64,000 bases of DNA from Phenylobacterium koreense (GTDB lineage: Bacteria; Pseudomonadota; Alphaproteobacteria; Caulobacterales; Caulobacteraceae), in contig NZ_JBEPLU010000001.1 in the NCBI RefSeq assembly GCF_040545335.1, positions 1,240,001-1,304,000 of the forward strand, given 5' to 3'. This document shows positions 35,291-45,062 of this stretch, in pieces. Below the pieces are notes generated by a model that saw only the letters and a program-made list of their open reading frames with translations, had not been told where the DNA came from and did no database searches. The position numbers were made by a program, and so were the translations under genes. Position 1 is the first letter of the stretch, and every line of letters begins with the position of its first letter.

Positions 35291-37063
35291 ATGAGCACGC
35301 AATCGCCGCTGACCTGGACCGAGGACGGCCAGCCCAGATCCCGTCTCTATGGCGACGTGTACTTCTCGGCGGAGGACGGCCTGGCCGAATCGCGGGCCGT
35401 ATTCCTGCAGGGCTGCGGCCTTCCCGGCGCCTGGCAGGGGCGGGGACGTTTCGTGGTCGGCGAGCTGGGTTTCGGCTCGGGCCTGAACATCCTGGCCCTG
35501 ATGGAGCTGTGGCGACGCACTACGCAGCCCGACGCGAGGTTGCACGTCTTCAGCATCGAGGCCCACCCGATCACCGGGGCCGAGGCCGCCCAGGCCCTGG
35601 CTCGCTGGCCTGAGCTGTCGGACCTCGTGGAGCTGCTGGTCGCCCGTTGGCCGGGGCGCGCGCGCGGCTTCCACCGGATCGAGATTCCCGAGGCCCGAAC
35701 GACCATCGACCTGGCGGTGATGGACGTCGAGGCGGCGCTCGGCGCCTGGACCGGCAAGGCAGACGCCTGGTTCCTCGACGGCTTTTCCCCCGCTCTCAAC
35801 CCGGCCATGTGGCGCGAAGAGATCATGGCGCTGGTGGCGCAGCGGTCCGCGCCCGGCGCTCGGGCCGCGACCTTCACGGTCGCCGGCGCGGTTCGCCGAG
35901 GCCTGGCCGCCGCCGGCTTCGAGGTCGAGAAGCGCCCAGGTTTCGGCCGCAAGCGCGAGCGGCTGGAGGCGCGCCTACCCGGTCACGCGCCGCCGCCTTC
36001 GCCGCGCACCGCGGCGATCATCGGCGCCGGCGTCGCGGGCGCCTCCCTGGCGCGGGCCTTCAGGGCCCTGGGCGTCGAACCGATCCTGATCGACGCCGAA
36101 GGCGCGGGCGCAGGCGCGTCGGGGAATCCGGCCGGCCTGGTGACGCCGCGGCTGGACGCAGGGCTCGGTCCGATCGCCGAACTCTTCGCCCAATCGCTGC
36201 GGCGGGCCGGCGCGCTCTACGAGGCCACGCCCGACGTGGTGATCGCCCGTGGCGTGCTGCAATTGGCGCAGGACGATCGCGACCCGGCGCGCTTCGCCAA
36301 GATCGCGGCATCTGACCTCTTCGAACCAGGCGACCTGACGCCCCGCGAGGCTTCGTCGGACGCGCCGGCGGCGCTGGCGATGAGCCGCGCCCTGGTGGCG
36401 CAGCCGACCTCGATCCTCAAGGCCTGGACCGGCCAGGTTCTACGGGCCCGCGTCGTCGAAGTGCAGGCGAGCGGGAGCGGCTGGCGTCTCATAGGCGAGG
36501 AGGGCGAGACCCTGCTGGAGGCCGGCGTCGTGGTCCTGGCCGCCGGCGCGGGCCTGGGAGATTTCGGCTTGACGCCGACGGTCACGCCGGTCCGCGGCCA
36601 AGCAAGCTGGATGGCGAACGCACCGCCGCCGCCCGCGGCCATGGCCTGGGGCGGATATATCGTGCCGACCCGCGATGGACTGTTGTTCGGCGCGACCCAC
36701 GACCGGGGTCAGACCTCCACGGAGGTTCGCCAGGATGATCACGAGCGCAACCTGGCCACCCTGGCCGAGCGGCTGCCGGCCACCGCCGCCAGCCTCGCGG
36801 GCGAACCGCTGGAAGGTCGCGCATCGATTCGGGCGACCACCAGCGACCACCTGCCGCTGGCCGGCGCCATAGGCGGGCGCGCCGGGCTTTACGTGCTGGG
36901 CGGGCTCGGCTCGCGCGGCCTTTGCCTGGCGCCGCTGCTGGCCGAGCACGTTGCGGCCCTGGCGCTCGATGCGCCCTCCCCGCTGCCGGAAGCCGTGGCC
37001 GCGATCGTCGATCCCGACCGATTTCGAAAGCGCGCGGAACGCAAAGGCCGCAATCCGGCTTAA
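35291..37063 (+). CDS. mnmC: Bifunctional tRNA modification enzyme MnmC
   Basis: MnmC finishes the 5-methylaminomethyl group on wobble uridine of certain tRNAs. The N-terminal methyltransferase half (to about residue 235) shows VGELGFGSGLNILALM and DAWFLDGFSPALNPAMW. The C-terminal oxidase half begins with the FAD-binding AAIIGAGVAGASLARAF and continues with ASGNPAGLVTPRL. Length is 590 residues, slightly shorter than E. coli. I use ATG 35291 rather than the upstream frame start at 35252, because the first conserved strand begins just after it. It follows a terminator and stands alone. Confidence 0.93.
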   Translation: MSTQSPLTWTEDGQPRSRLYGDVYFSAEDGLAESRAVFLQGCGLPGAWQGRGRFVVGELGFGSGLNILALMELWRRTTQPDARLHVFSIEAHPITGAEAAQALARWPELSDLVELLVARWPGRARGFHRIEIPEARTTIDLAVMDVEAALGAWTGKADAWFLDGFSPALNPAMWREEIMALVAQRSAPGARAATFTVAGAVRRGLAAAGFEVEKRPGFGRKRERLEARLPGHAPPPSPRTAAIIGAGVAGASLARAFRALGVEPILIDAEGAGAGASGNPAGLVTPRLDAGLGPIAELFAQSLRRAGALYEATPDVVIARGVLQLAQDDRDPARFAKIAASDLFEPGDLTPREASSDAPAALAMSRALVAQPTSILKAWTGQVLRARVVEVQASGSGWRLIGEEGETLLEAGVVVLAAGAGLGDFGLTPTVTPVRGQASWMANAPPPPAAMAWGGYIVPTRDGLLFGATHDRGQTSTEVRQDDHERNLATLAERLPATAASLAGEPLEGRASIRATTSDHLPLAGAIGGRAGLYVLGGLGSRGLCLAPLLAEHVAALALDAPSPLPEAVAAIVDPDRFRKRAERKGRNPA

Positions 37064-37099
37064 GTTCGACGATGAGTTGCACCAGCCCGCAAAGGGAGC

Positions 37100-37516
37100 A
37101 TGAGCGTGATCCGAGCATCCTTAGGGGCGGGCTGCGCCGCCCTTCTCCTGCTGGCGGCGTGCGCCACCAGGGACACCGACGGACGGCAGTCGGCGGCCGG
37201 CGATAACGCCAGACGACAGTGTTTCTGGGCTCAAAGCGTCAGCGGCTTCAGCGCCATCGACGACCAGACGGTCATTGTCACGGTCGGGGTGAACAACGCC
37301 TTCCGCCTCGACCTGTTCAGTCGCTGCCCGGACGTAGACTGGAACCAGCGTATCGCCCTGGTTTCGCGCGGGGGCTCGTCCATCTGCTCGGGCCTGGACG
37401 CGACCATCATAACCCGCGGCCCGGGCGGCATGCAGCAGCGGTGCCAGGTGCGGACGGTCACCAAGCTCACGCCCGAGGAGGCGGCGGCCCTGCGGGCCCG
37501 ACCAAGGTCGAGATGA
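37100..37516 (+). CDS. Lipoprotein, DUF6491-like
   Basis: The 138-residue product has a lipoprotein signal (LLLLAACATRD) and two pairs of cysteines in the mature part (RRQCFW, FSRCPD, GSSICSG, QQRCQV) that could form disulfides in the periplasm. The ARRQCFWAQSVSGFSAIDDQ pattern resembles the DUF6491 family, which has no known function. It follows mnmC by 36 bases and may be co-transcribed. Confidence 0.78.
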   Translation: MSVIRASLGAGCAALLLLAACATRDTDGRQSAAGDNARRQCFWAQSVSGFSAIDDQTVIVTVGVNNAFRLDLFSRCPDVDWNQRIALVSRGGSSICSGLDATIITRGPGGMQQRCQVRTVTKLTPEEAAALRARPRSR

Positions 37517-37517
37517 G

Positions 37518-37557
37518 GAAAAAAGAAGGCGCCGCCCTTCGAGGGGGGCGACGCCTT
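37518..37557 (-). terminator. Rho-independent terminator of the first TonB-dependent receptor gene
   Basis: On the minus strand AAGGCGTCGCCC pairs with GGGCGGCGCCTT around a small loop and is followed by CTTTTTTCC. Confidence 0.8.
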
Positions 37558-37564
37558 AGGTCGG

Positions 37565-40500
37565 CTAGAAGCGCGCTTTGAGTGACACGGCGTAGACGCG
37601 GCCGAGCGGGTTCCCGCTGCCCGGGTCGTAGTTGTACTGGGTGCCCAGCGCGAACGGCGGGTCCTCATCGAAGATGTTCTGGACCGTCAGGGTCGCGGTG
37701 ACGTTCCGCGGAAGTTCGACCCGATAGGTCAGGTCGTGCTGCCAGTATTCCGGGATCTTGGTCCCATCGGTCTTGAGCGCCGCAGCCAGGGCGATCGGAT
37801 TCGTCTCCACGTGGGTGGTCGAGGAGATGAACCGGGTCTGCCAACGCAGGTTGTGGATGCCACGCGACCAGTTCAGGAAGCCGTTGGCCCGCAGCCTGTT
37901 GTAGCCGGTGAACAGCGAGGCCCGGTAGGTGCCGGCCCGCTCCTGCACGCCCGCGCTGTTCGAGGGGAAGCCCTCGATCATGTAGGGCGCCTCGTCGTAC
38001 TTCAGCAGGTAGGTCCCGTCGAAGCCGGCGGTGAAGTCACCCCCAAGCACTTCACCGACGTCCAGGTTGGCCTGGAAGTCGAGGCCCTTGGTCTTCACGT
38101 TGCCGCCGTTGATGTACTGGGTGCGGTACGAGAGGATGTTCGCCCGTCCACAAGAGCCGGAGAAGGTGAAGCGAGCCTCGACGGCCGCATAGGCCGGGTT
38201 GCCGCAGTTACCGGTCGCCGAACCACCGGGGAACATGACGTTCAGCAGGTCCGCCGTGGTTTCCGAGGTCATCGGGTCGTCGAAGTCGAAGCTCCAGTAG
38301 TCCAGGGTGGCCCGGAAGTTCGGGAAGTTGACCGCCGCGCCGACATTGTAGGTGAAGGCGGTTTCGGGCTTCAGGTCCGGGTTGCCGAACAGGTCGTTGG
38401 CTCGATAGGTGCCGTTGGCGTTGGTCAGGCCGCGCGAGAAGTTGTCGGTGGTGATGGTCGCCGCCGGAGCGCGATAGGTGGTGCCCAGCGATCCGCGGAG
38501 CGCCAGCCAGTCGAGGGCCTGCCAGCGGACGGCGGCCTTCGGATTGAAGGTCTCGTCCTGGCTCTCATAATATTCGTAGCGGCCGGCCAGGGTGAGCTCG
38601 AGGTCCTCGGTGATCGGCACCAGCACCTCGGCGAAGGTCGAGCTGATCTTCCGGTTCACGTCGAAGGGACGCAGGTTGGCGTTGAACAGGAAGGGCCCGT
38701 TCGCCGTCGTCGGACAGAAGGGCGAGCCGTCGCCGAAGGGCGGCGAGTCCACGCAGGGCGTGGCGTTGGCGTCGTAGAGCACGTCCGGGTTCGAGATCGT
38801 CCGGTCGTACCGGTACTGCGCGCCCCAGGCCCAGGAGATCTGGTCGCCGCCCCAGCCCAGGCCCCACGGCAGTTGACCGTTCAGGACCAGGTCGGCGACG
38901 AACAGCTCGGCGGAACGGTGGTTGCGCTGCTTCTCGTCCATCCAGGCGACCACGTCGCCGCGGGCGTCGGCGGCTTCGTTGAAGCCGGGGATGGTCGAGT
39001 TGGCGATGTAGAACGGGTTGGGGCCGACCTGGGCCAAGCTTTCGGCGAAGGCGTTGGTGAACGGGTTGAAGTAATAGCAACCCATCGACGCATTGCCGGC
39101 GTTGGTCGTGAAGTTGTTGGTTTCCGCCGCCGTACACTGGTTGGCCGCGCCATCGCGGCTGCCGAAGCCGCGCAGCGCGAGCTGCAGGCGGTTAACCGAC
39201 AGGTCTTCCAGGTTATAGTTGTAGTCCTGCTTCTGATAGGTCAGCGACAGGTCGAAGCCGATACCGTTGTCGAACTTGCCCTTGAAGCCGCCGGCCACGC
39301 GGGCCGTATCGACCTTGTAGCTGTAGTGGGCATGCCTATCGTCGTTATACGGATTGCCGCCGAAGCCGATCGGGCGCCAGACGCTCTGGCTCGCCGCGAC
39401 GCCGTAGGCGCCGGCGTTGGCGAGGCCGGCCTGCGCGAGCGCCAGACCCGCGGCGCAGCTCGCCGCATCGACGCCGTAAGGCAGCGCCGTGCCGGTGCAG
39501 TTGGCCGCGCTCACCTGCGAGATCAGCGCCAGGAGGCCGGGGTTGGTGTTGGGGATGAAGAAGCGCGACTGCTCGCCCGTACCCGTCGCCGGAATGGGCG
39601 AAACCCCGCCGCCCGGCGAAGCGCCGGAGGGCAGTTGCGGCGCCGGGAACTGGTTCGGCCCGGTGACCGCCCAGCTCTGCAACGGCGTATCGTGCATGGC
39701 GTAGAGCACTTCGATATTCGCCGAGATATTGTCGGTGACGTCGAAGTTGAACTTGCCGTAGGCCGAGTAGTGGTGCTCGTTCTCCACCAGGTTGTCGAAG
39801 GTCGTGTACTGGAAGTTACAGACCGAGGAATCGGGCCTGACCGTGCGCGTGCCGATAAGGGTGGTCAGGCTGTAGGGCGCGCCGCCATTGGCCGCGCAGC
39901 CGATATCCGGCAGGGTTCCGGTGAAGCTCGCGGAAGTGAAGCCGGAGTTCGGCGAGCCCACCGGAGCGGTGGTCGCATAGTTGTAGCCGCCGGGGTTGCC
40001 GGTGGCCGCCCATCCGCCCAGCGGATTTTCCAGGAAGCCGTCAACGCCGGTGCGGATCGCCCAGTCGCGCTCGAAGATCGGCAGTTCGGACCGCCGACGA
40101 TAGCCCAGGGTGACCAGGGCGTCGGCGCGCTCCCACTTCTTGCCCCAGGCCGCCGACAGCTCGTAGTCGCCGTCCGAACCGTCGATGAACTGGTACTGAC
40201 CGCTCAGCTCGAAGCCGTCGAGATCGTTCCGGGTGATGAAGTTGACGACGCCGGCGATGGCGTCGGAGCCGTAGGTCGCGGCCGCGCCGTCCTTAAGCAC
40301 CTCGACCCGGCCGATCGCGGCCGAAGGCAGGAGGTTGATGTCGACCGAGCCGTTCCCCTGTTCGGAGACCGGGACCCGCCGTCCGTTGAAGAGCACCAGG
40401 GTGCGCGCGCCGGTGGCCGCGGAATTCAGGCTGCGCAGGTTGATGGTGGCCGCGCCCGAGCCCGAACCGAAACGGTTGTTCTCGCCGATCACCGCGCCCG

Positions 40501-40735
40501 ACGACGGAATGGTCTTGATGAACTGGACCATCGTCGGCGAACCGCGGGCTTCCAGTTCCTTGGAGCCGATCACGTCGACCGGCACGGCCGCGTCTTCCGG
40601 CGTACCCGCGATGAACGACCCGGTGACGACCACCTCCTCGACGGTGGACGCTTGCTGGGCCTGCGCCGATGTGGCGGAAATCGCCAGGGCGACAGCCAAT
40701 AGAGAGCCGCCGCAGAAATATCTGCTCTTCAACAT
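37565..40735 (-). CDS. TonB-dependent outer membrane receptor, first of a tandem pair
   Basis: The 1,056-residue protein has a signal peptide, then a plug domain starting VEEVVVTGSFIAGTPEDAA, and a long barrel that ends in an aromatic residue (SLKARF), as outer-membrane beta-barrels do. No TonB box beyond the VEEVVVTGS segment is clear. It should import a large ligand such as an oligosaccharide, siderophore or peptide using TonB energy. I start at ATG 40735; the open frame reaches 40834 but the signal peptide begins at MLKSRYF. It is a close paralog of the receptor at 41191-44337. Confidence 0.93.
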   Translation of the reverse strand: MLKSRYFCGGSLLAVALAISATSAQAQQASTVEEVVVTGSFIAGTPEDAAVPVDVIGSKELEARGSPTMVQFIKTIPSSGAVIGENNRFGSGSGAATINLRSLNSAATGARTLVLFNGRRVPVSEQGNGSVDINLLPSAAIGRVEVLKDGAAATYGSDAIAGVVNFITRNDLDGFELSGQYQFIDGSDGDYELSAAWGKKWERADALVTLGYRRRSELPIFERDWAIRTGVDGFLENPLGGWAATGNPGGYNYATTAPVGSPNSGFTSASFTGTLPDIGCAANGGAPYSLTTLIGTRTVRPDSSVCNFQYTTFDNLVENEHHYSAYGKFNFDVTDNISANIEVLYAMHDTPLQSWAVTGPNQFPAPQLPSGASPGGGVSPIPATGTGEQSRFFIPNTNPGLLALISQVSAANCTGTALPYGVDAASCAAGLALAQAGLANAGAYGVAASQSVWRPIGFGGNPYNDDRHAHYSYKVDTARVAGGFKGKFDNGIGFDLSLTYQKQDYNYNLEDLSVNRLQLALRGFGSRDGAANQCTAAETNNFTTNAGNASMGCYYFNPFTNAFAESLAQVGPNPFYIANSTIPGFNEAADARGDVVAWMDEKQRNHRSAELFVADLVLNGQLPWGLGWGGDQISWAWGAQYRYDRTISNPDVLYDANATPCVDSPPFGDGSPFCPTTANGPFLFNANLRPFDVNRKISSTFAEVLVPITEDLELTLAGRYEYYESQDETFNPKAAVRWQALDWLALRGSLGTTYRAPAATITTDNFSRGLTNANGTYRANDLFGNPDLKPETAFTYNVGAAVNFPNFRATLDYWSFDFDDPMTSETTADLLNVMFPGGSATGNCGNPAYAAVEARFTFSGSCGRANILSYRTQYINGGNVKTKGLDFQANLDVGEVLGGDFTAGFDGTYLLKYDEAPYMIEGFPSNSAGVQERAGTYRASLFTGYNRLRANGFLNWSRGIHNLRWQTRFISSTTHVETNPIALAAALKTDGTKIPEYWQHDLTYRVELPRNVTATLTVQNIFDEDPPFALGTQYNYDPGSGNPLGRVYAVSLKARF

Positions 40736-41190
40736 TGGTTTCCTTCCCCCTCGAGAGCCGCCCCCGTCTGACGCGGGAGCTCTAGACTCTTGAGCAGAAG
40801 GATCATCCGACGCGGCGTAAGGCTGCGCCACCATTTTTCAGGGCCGCAACATACCGTTGTCTACAAATCCACGGCGCCATGTTGGCGCGACTGAACGCCG
40901 TTCACTCGACTATGGCGGGAGTATGAGAGCTTCGCCGTTATACACGGAAAGCCTTTGCTGGGTTGGGTTTCGCTGGGGAAAGCAGGTATTTGGCCGGCCG
41001 CGATCCGGACGGCGTTCGGTTTACCCGACGGACGGATGACGGTCCGTCATTGCGATAACGATGGTCGCAAACTGTTGCAGGAAAGCCTCGCTTTGGGCCG
41101 GCGGACGGCTTGAACCTACGCATACCGGGGCCAAGAAGGCCGGAAAACGGCAAAGGGCCGCCTCGAATGAGACGGCCCTCCCCGCAACCT
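40736..41190. other. 455-base intergenic region between the tandem receptors
   Basis: No credible gene is seen. It holds a leader hairpin before the downstream receptor gene (AGAGC arm at 40754, GCTCT arm near 40780). It also has a perfect ATGACGG-T-CCGTCAT palindrome at 41036-41050 and the upstream receptor's terminator at 41154-41179. The promoter of the first receptor must lie here. Confidence 0.6.
41154..41179 (-). terminator. Terminator-like hairpin after the second TonB-dependent receptor gene
   Basis: AGGGCCG and CGGCCCT arms pair with a further CTC/GAG pair across GAAT; on the minus strand it runs into CTTTGCCGTTTTCC. Confidence 0.65.
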
Positions 41191-44100
41191 TTAGAAGCGC
41201 TTCTTCGCGGCGATGGCGAAGACGCGGCCCAGGGGGTTCGCACTACCCGGGTCATAGCTGTACTGGGTGCCGATCGCGAACGGCGGATCTTCGTCGAAGA
41301 TGTTCTGCACGGACGCGGTCAGGGTGGTGTCCCAGGGCAGTTCGACCCGATAGGTCAGGTCGTGCTGCCAGTATTCCGGGATCTTGGTGCTCTGCTTGGT
41401 GGCGATGGCCAGGCCGATCGAGTTGCTGTCGGTCTGGGTCGTCGAGCTGATGTAGCGCATCTGCCAACGCAGGTTGTGGATGCCACGCGCCCAGTTGACG
41501 TACGCATTGGCCCGGAGGCGGTTGTAGCCGGTGAAGATCGACGCGCGGAAGGTGCCCGCACGCTTCTGCACGCCCTTCGAGGTCGGAACCCCCTCGATCA
41601 TGTACGGGCTTTCGTCGTACTCGAGCAGGTAGCTGCCGTCGAAGCCGGTGGTCAGGGCGCCCTCGAACACATCGCCGACATCCAGGTTCGCCTGGAAGTC
41701 GATGCCCGAAGTCTTCACCTTGCCGCCGTTGATGTACTTCGTGCGGTACGACTGCACGTTCGCACGGCCGCAGCCGGCGTCGGTGAAGGTGAACCGCGAG
41801 CGCAGCGCCACATAGGCCGGATCGGTGCTGGTGCACACGTTCGGACCCGAGGCCGGGAAGGCTGCCGCCAGCATTTCGCTCGCGTTTTCGAGGACCAGTT
41901 GGTCTTCGAAATCGAAGCTCCAGTAGTCGACCGTGGCGCGGAACGCGCCGAAGTCGGCCATGGCGCCGATGCTGTAGGTGAAGGCGGTTTCAGCATCCAG
42001 GTCGGGGTTGCCGTACTGGTCGTTGGCGCGCCAGGTGCCGTTGGCGTTGGTCAGGCCGCGGCTGAAGTTGTCGGTGGTGATGATCGCCGACGGAGCGCGG
42101 TAGGTGGTGCCCACCGAGCCACGGAGCGCCAGCCAGTCAACCGCCTGCCAACGGACCGAAGCCTTCGGATTGAAGGTTTCGCCCTGGTCGCCGTAGGTCT
42201 CGTAGCGGGCCGCGAGGGTCAGCTCGAGATCGTCGGTGATCGGCAGCAAGGTTTCGCCGAAGACCGAGATGATCTCACGCGAGACGTTGTACTGCTCGTT
42301 GTTGGCGTTGAAGAGGTAGGGACCGGTCGGAACCAGGCAGAAGGGCTGACCGTCGCCGAACGGCGGCGAGTCCACGCAAGGCGTCGCGTTGACGTCGTGC
42401 AGGACTTCCGGGTTCTGCTTGTACTGGTCGTAGCGGTATTGAGCGCCGCCGGCCCACTTGATCGAACCGCCGGCCAGTTCCAGGGGCAGTTCGCCGTTCA
42501 GGATCACATCGGCCACGAACAGGCGGTTCTGCATCCGGTTGACCAGACGCTCGTCCATCCAGTCGACCAGCTCGCCACGCGCAGCCGCGGCGTCGTTGAA
42601 GCCGGGGATGGTCGAGTTGGCGATGTAGAACGGGTTCGGACCGACCTGGGCCAGGCTTTCGGCGAAGGCGTTGGCGAACGGGTTGAAGTAGTAGCAGCCC
42701 ATCGCCGCGTTGCCGGCGTTGGTGGTCCAGTTGGCGGTTTCCGCCGCGGTGCACTGGTCGGCGGCGCCGGCGCGGCTGCCGAAGCCGCTGAGGCCTTGCT
42801 GCAGGCGGTTGACCGAGATGTCTTCCTGGACGCGGGTGTAGTCCTGCTGCTGATAGGTCAGAGCAGTATCCCACTTGATGCCCAGCGGCGCTTCGCCCTT
42901 GAAGCCGCCCGACACGCGGAAGGTGTCGACCTTGTAGCTGTAGTGGGCGTGCTTGTCCTCGGTGTACGGGTTGCCGCCGAAGCCGATCGGACGCCAGGAG
43001 GTCTGGCTGGCCACGACGCCGTTCTGGGCGGCGATCGCAGCGGACGTCCGGGCCTGATTCAGCGCCGTGAGGCAGCTCGCCGCGTCGATGCCGTAGGGCA
43101 GGACCGCGCCGTTGCAGTTGGCCGCGTTGACCTGGCCGATCAGGGCGGCGAGGCCGGGGTTGGTGTTGGGGATATAGAAGCGGCCTTGGTCCGAAGACGG
43201 GGTCGCCGGCATCGGCGAGGTCCCGCCGACCGAGAGCGGCGTCGGGAACTGGTTCGGCCCGGTCACGGCCCAGCTCTGGTTGGGCGTGTCGTGCATCGCG
43301 TAGAGCACTTCGATATTGGCCGACAGGGTGTCGGTCACGTCGAAGTTGAACTTGCCGTACGCCTGGAAGTGATCTTCGTTTTCGACCAGGTTATCGAAGG
43401 TCGTGTACTGGAACTGGCAGGAATTGGCGTCCGGCGTAATCGTCCGCGCGCCGATGACGGTCGAGATGTTGAAGGGCGCGCCGCCGTTGGCCGCGCAGCC
43501 GATGTCCGGCAGGCCCGCGCCGAGCGTAGCGGTCTGGAAGCCGCCGTTCGGGTGCGGCGTGGTGGCCGTGATGACATTATACTGGCCGGGGTTGCCGGTG
43601 CTGGCCCAGCCGCCCAGCGGGTTTTCCCGGAAGCCGTCGACGCCGGTGCGGATCGCCCAGTCGCGCTCGAAGATCGGCAGCTTGGAACGGTGGCGATAGC
43701 CGACCGTGATCAAGGCGTCGGCGTTGTCCCACTTCTTGCCCCAGGCGGCGGAGACGTCGTAGTCGCCGTCGGAACCGTCGATCAGTTGGTACTGGCCGCT
43801 GAGCTCGAAGCCGTCGAGGTCGGTGCGGGTGATGAAGTTGACCACGCCGCCGATGGCGTCGGAGCCGTAGGTGGCGGCCGCGCCGTCCTTCAGCACCTCG
43901 ACGCGGCCGATCGCGGCCGTCGGCAGCAGGTTGATGTCGACCGAGTTCAGGCTCTGCGGCGAGACCGGCACGCGGCGGCCGTTGAACAGCACCAGGGTGC
44001 GCGAGCCGGTGGACGGCGAGTTCAGGTTGCGGAGGTTGATGCTGGCGGCGCCCGAACCACCGCCGAAGCGGTTGTTTTCACCAATGACGGCGCCCGACGA

Positions 44101-44337
44101 CGGAATGGTCTTAATCAATTGCACCATGGTCGGAGAGCCGCGGGCCTCCAGCTCCTTGGTCCCGATCACGTCGACCGGCAGGGCTGCGTCCTCAGGCGTG
44201 CCGGCGATGAATGAGCCGGTGACGACCACTTCCTCAACAGTGCCGCCGCTCTCTTGAGCCGCGGCGGCGCCCGAAACCCCCAGCGCCAAGGCGACGGCGA
44301 AAATCGACCCGCTGCAGAAATATCTGCTCTTCAACAT
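41191..44337 (-). CDS. TonB-dependent outer membrane receptor, second of a tandem pair
   Basis: The 1,048-residue product has the same architecture and nearly the same signal peptide (MLKSRYFCSGS) and plug as the neighbouring receptor, including SFIAGTPEDAALPVDVIGTK, SPTMVQLIKTIPSSGAVIGE and a C-terminal KKRF. The two differ most in the outer barrel loops, as expected if they recognise different ligands. It is energised by TonB. ATG 44337 is used; a six-residue longer start exists at 44355. Confidence 0.93.
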   Translation of the reverse strand: MLKSRYFCSGSIFAVALALGVSGAAAAQESGGTVEEVVVTGSFIAGTPEDAALPVDVIGTKELEARGSPTMVQLIKTIPSSGAVIGENNRFGGGSGAASINLRNLNSPSTGSRTLVLFNGRRVPVSPQSLNSVDINLLPTAAIGRVEVLKDGAAATYGSDAIGGVVNFITRTDLDGFELSGQYQLIDGSDGDYDVSAAWGKKWDNADALITVGYRHRSKLPIFERDWAIRTGVDGFRENPLGGWASTGNPGQYNVITATTPHPNGGFQTATLGAGLPDIGCAANGGAPFNISTVIGARTITPDANSCQFQYTTFDNLVENEDHFQAYGKFNFDVTDTLSANIEVLYAMHDTPNQSWAVTGPNQFPTPLSVGGTSPMPATPSSDQGRFYIPNTNPGLAALIGQVNAANCNGAVLPYGIDAASCLTALNQARTSAAIAAQNGVVASQTSWRPIGFGGNPYTEDKHAHYSYKVDTFRVSGGFKGEAPLGIKWDTALTYQQQDYTRVQEDISVNRLQQGLSGFGSRAGAADQCTAAETANWTTNAGNAAMGCYYFNPFANAFAESLAQVGPNPFYIANSTIPGFNDAAAARGELVDWMDERLVNRMQNRLFVADVILNGELPLELAGGSIKWAGGAQYRYDQYKQNPEVLHDVNATPCVDSPPFGDGQPFCLVPTGPYLFNANNEQYNVSREIISVFGETLLPITDDLELTLAARYETYGDQGETFNPKASVRWQAVDWLALRGSVGTTYRAPSAIITTDNFSRGLTNANGTWRANDQYGNPDLDAETAFTYSIGAMADFGAFRATVDYWSFDFEDQLVLENASEMLAAAFPASGPNVCTSTDPAYVALRSRFTFTDAGCGRANVQSYRTKYINGGKVKTSGIDFQANLDVGDVFEGALTTGFDGSYLLEYDESPYMIEGVPTSKGVQKRAGTFRASIFTGYNRLRANAYVNWARGIHNLRWQMRYISSTTQTDSNSIGLAIATKQSTKIPEYWQHDLTYRVELPWDTTLTASVQNIFDEDPPFAIGTQYSYDPGSANPLGRVFAIAAKKRF

Positions 44338-45062
44338 AAGCGTTTCCTTTCCCACTCGGACGCCGCGCCTCGATTGAAATGTGGCGCCTGTCTAAGTCCG
44401 AGTATGGCGATCAATGGAGGACGCTCGCCGCGGGCGCTAGGCATATTTCTAGGGTTACGAAGTTGAAACTTGAGCCGGATCGGTCTAGATTTTTGACATA
44501 ACAGTCAGATTAATACCTGGCGCGCATACCGCCGCTCCGAAAAATATACATACCGGACATATAAGTTTATAACTTCTTGGTTTTAAATAACTTTACAACC
44601 CTTGGATGGAAGAAAACGGCGTTTGGATCATTCCAGAACCTCAAACTTTTCGTACGCCGAGATTTTATTGTCGAAAATCACCCGCATAACGAGTGTGGCC
44701 GGAATGCAGCGCTCCCGGGAAAAAGGCGCCGGAGCGTCAACCTCGGGTCGTTCGCAGGAAGGAAAGAAGGCGCACCGGGCCTGGACGCGCCTGATTTCGG
44801 CCGAGATGGGAGCCCCATAGGCAACGCTTGCGATTCCGCGGGCGAGCGCGCCGACGCCCCGTCAGGCCGCTGGGCCCCTGGACGCATCTCGCCAGAGGCG
44901 TGCTTGTGGAGCCAATGGCCGGGCGATCACCGACCTTTTGGGCCGCGGCGTCACTTTTTTCAGCTCTGCAATAGAGCGCCCGGGCCGGGCCCGCTCTGCA
45001 AGCCCCTCATGCACAAGGCTTTTTTTTGCGCTCCGCAGCCAAAAATGGCTGACGGCGGCGCG
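44338..45062. other. 725-base intergenic region with receptor leader hairpin and AT-rich segment
   Basis: The first part is the promoter and leader of the receptor gene, with a two-tier hairpin at 44355-44402 (CTCGGAC/GTCCGAG outer arms, GCGCC/GGCGC inner arms). Bases 44460-44660 are clearly AT-rich compared with the rest of the window. A short stem with a T-run lies near 45000-45030. The plus-strand open frame from 44577 shows no family resemblance and I do not call it. Confidence 0.6.
44355..44402 (-). promoter_or_regulatory. Two-tier leader hairpin before the second receptor gene
   Basis: CTCGGAC at 44355-44361 pairs with GTCCGAG at 44396-44402, enclosing GCGCC/GGCGC arms. It lies within the 65 bases upstream of the start codon, so it should be in the 5' untranslated RNA. 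Confidence 0.45.

Noticed and set aside
40736..40834. 33-residue N-terminal extension of the first TonB receptor
   Set aside because: The signal peptide starts at the later ATG (40735), and the paralog shares the same start.
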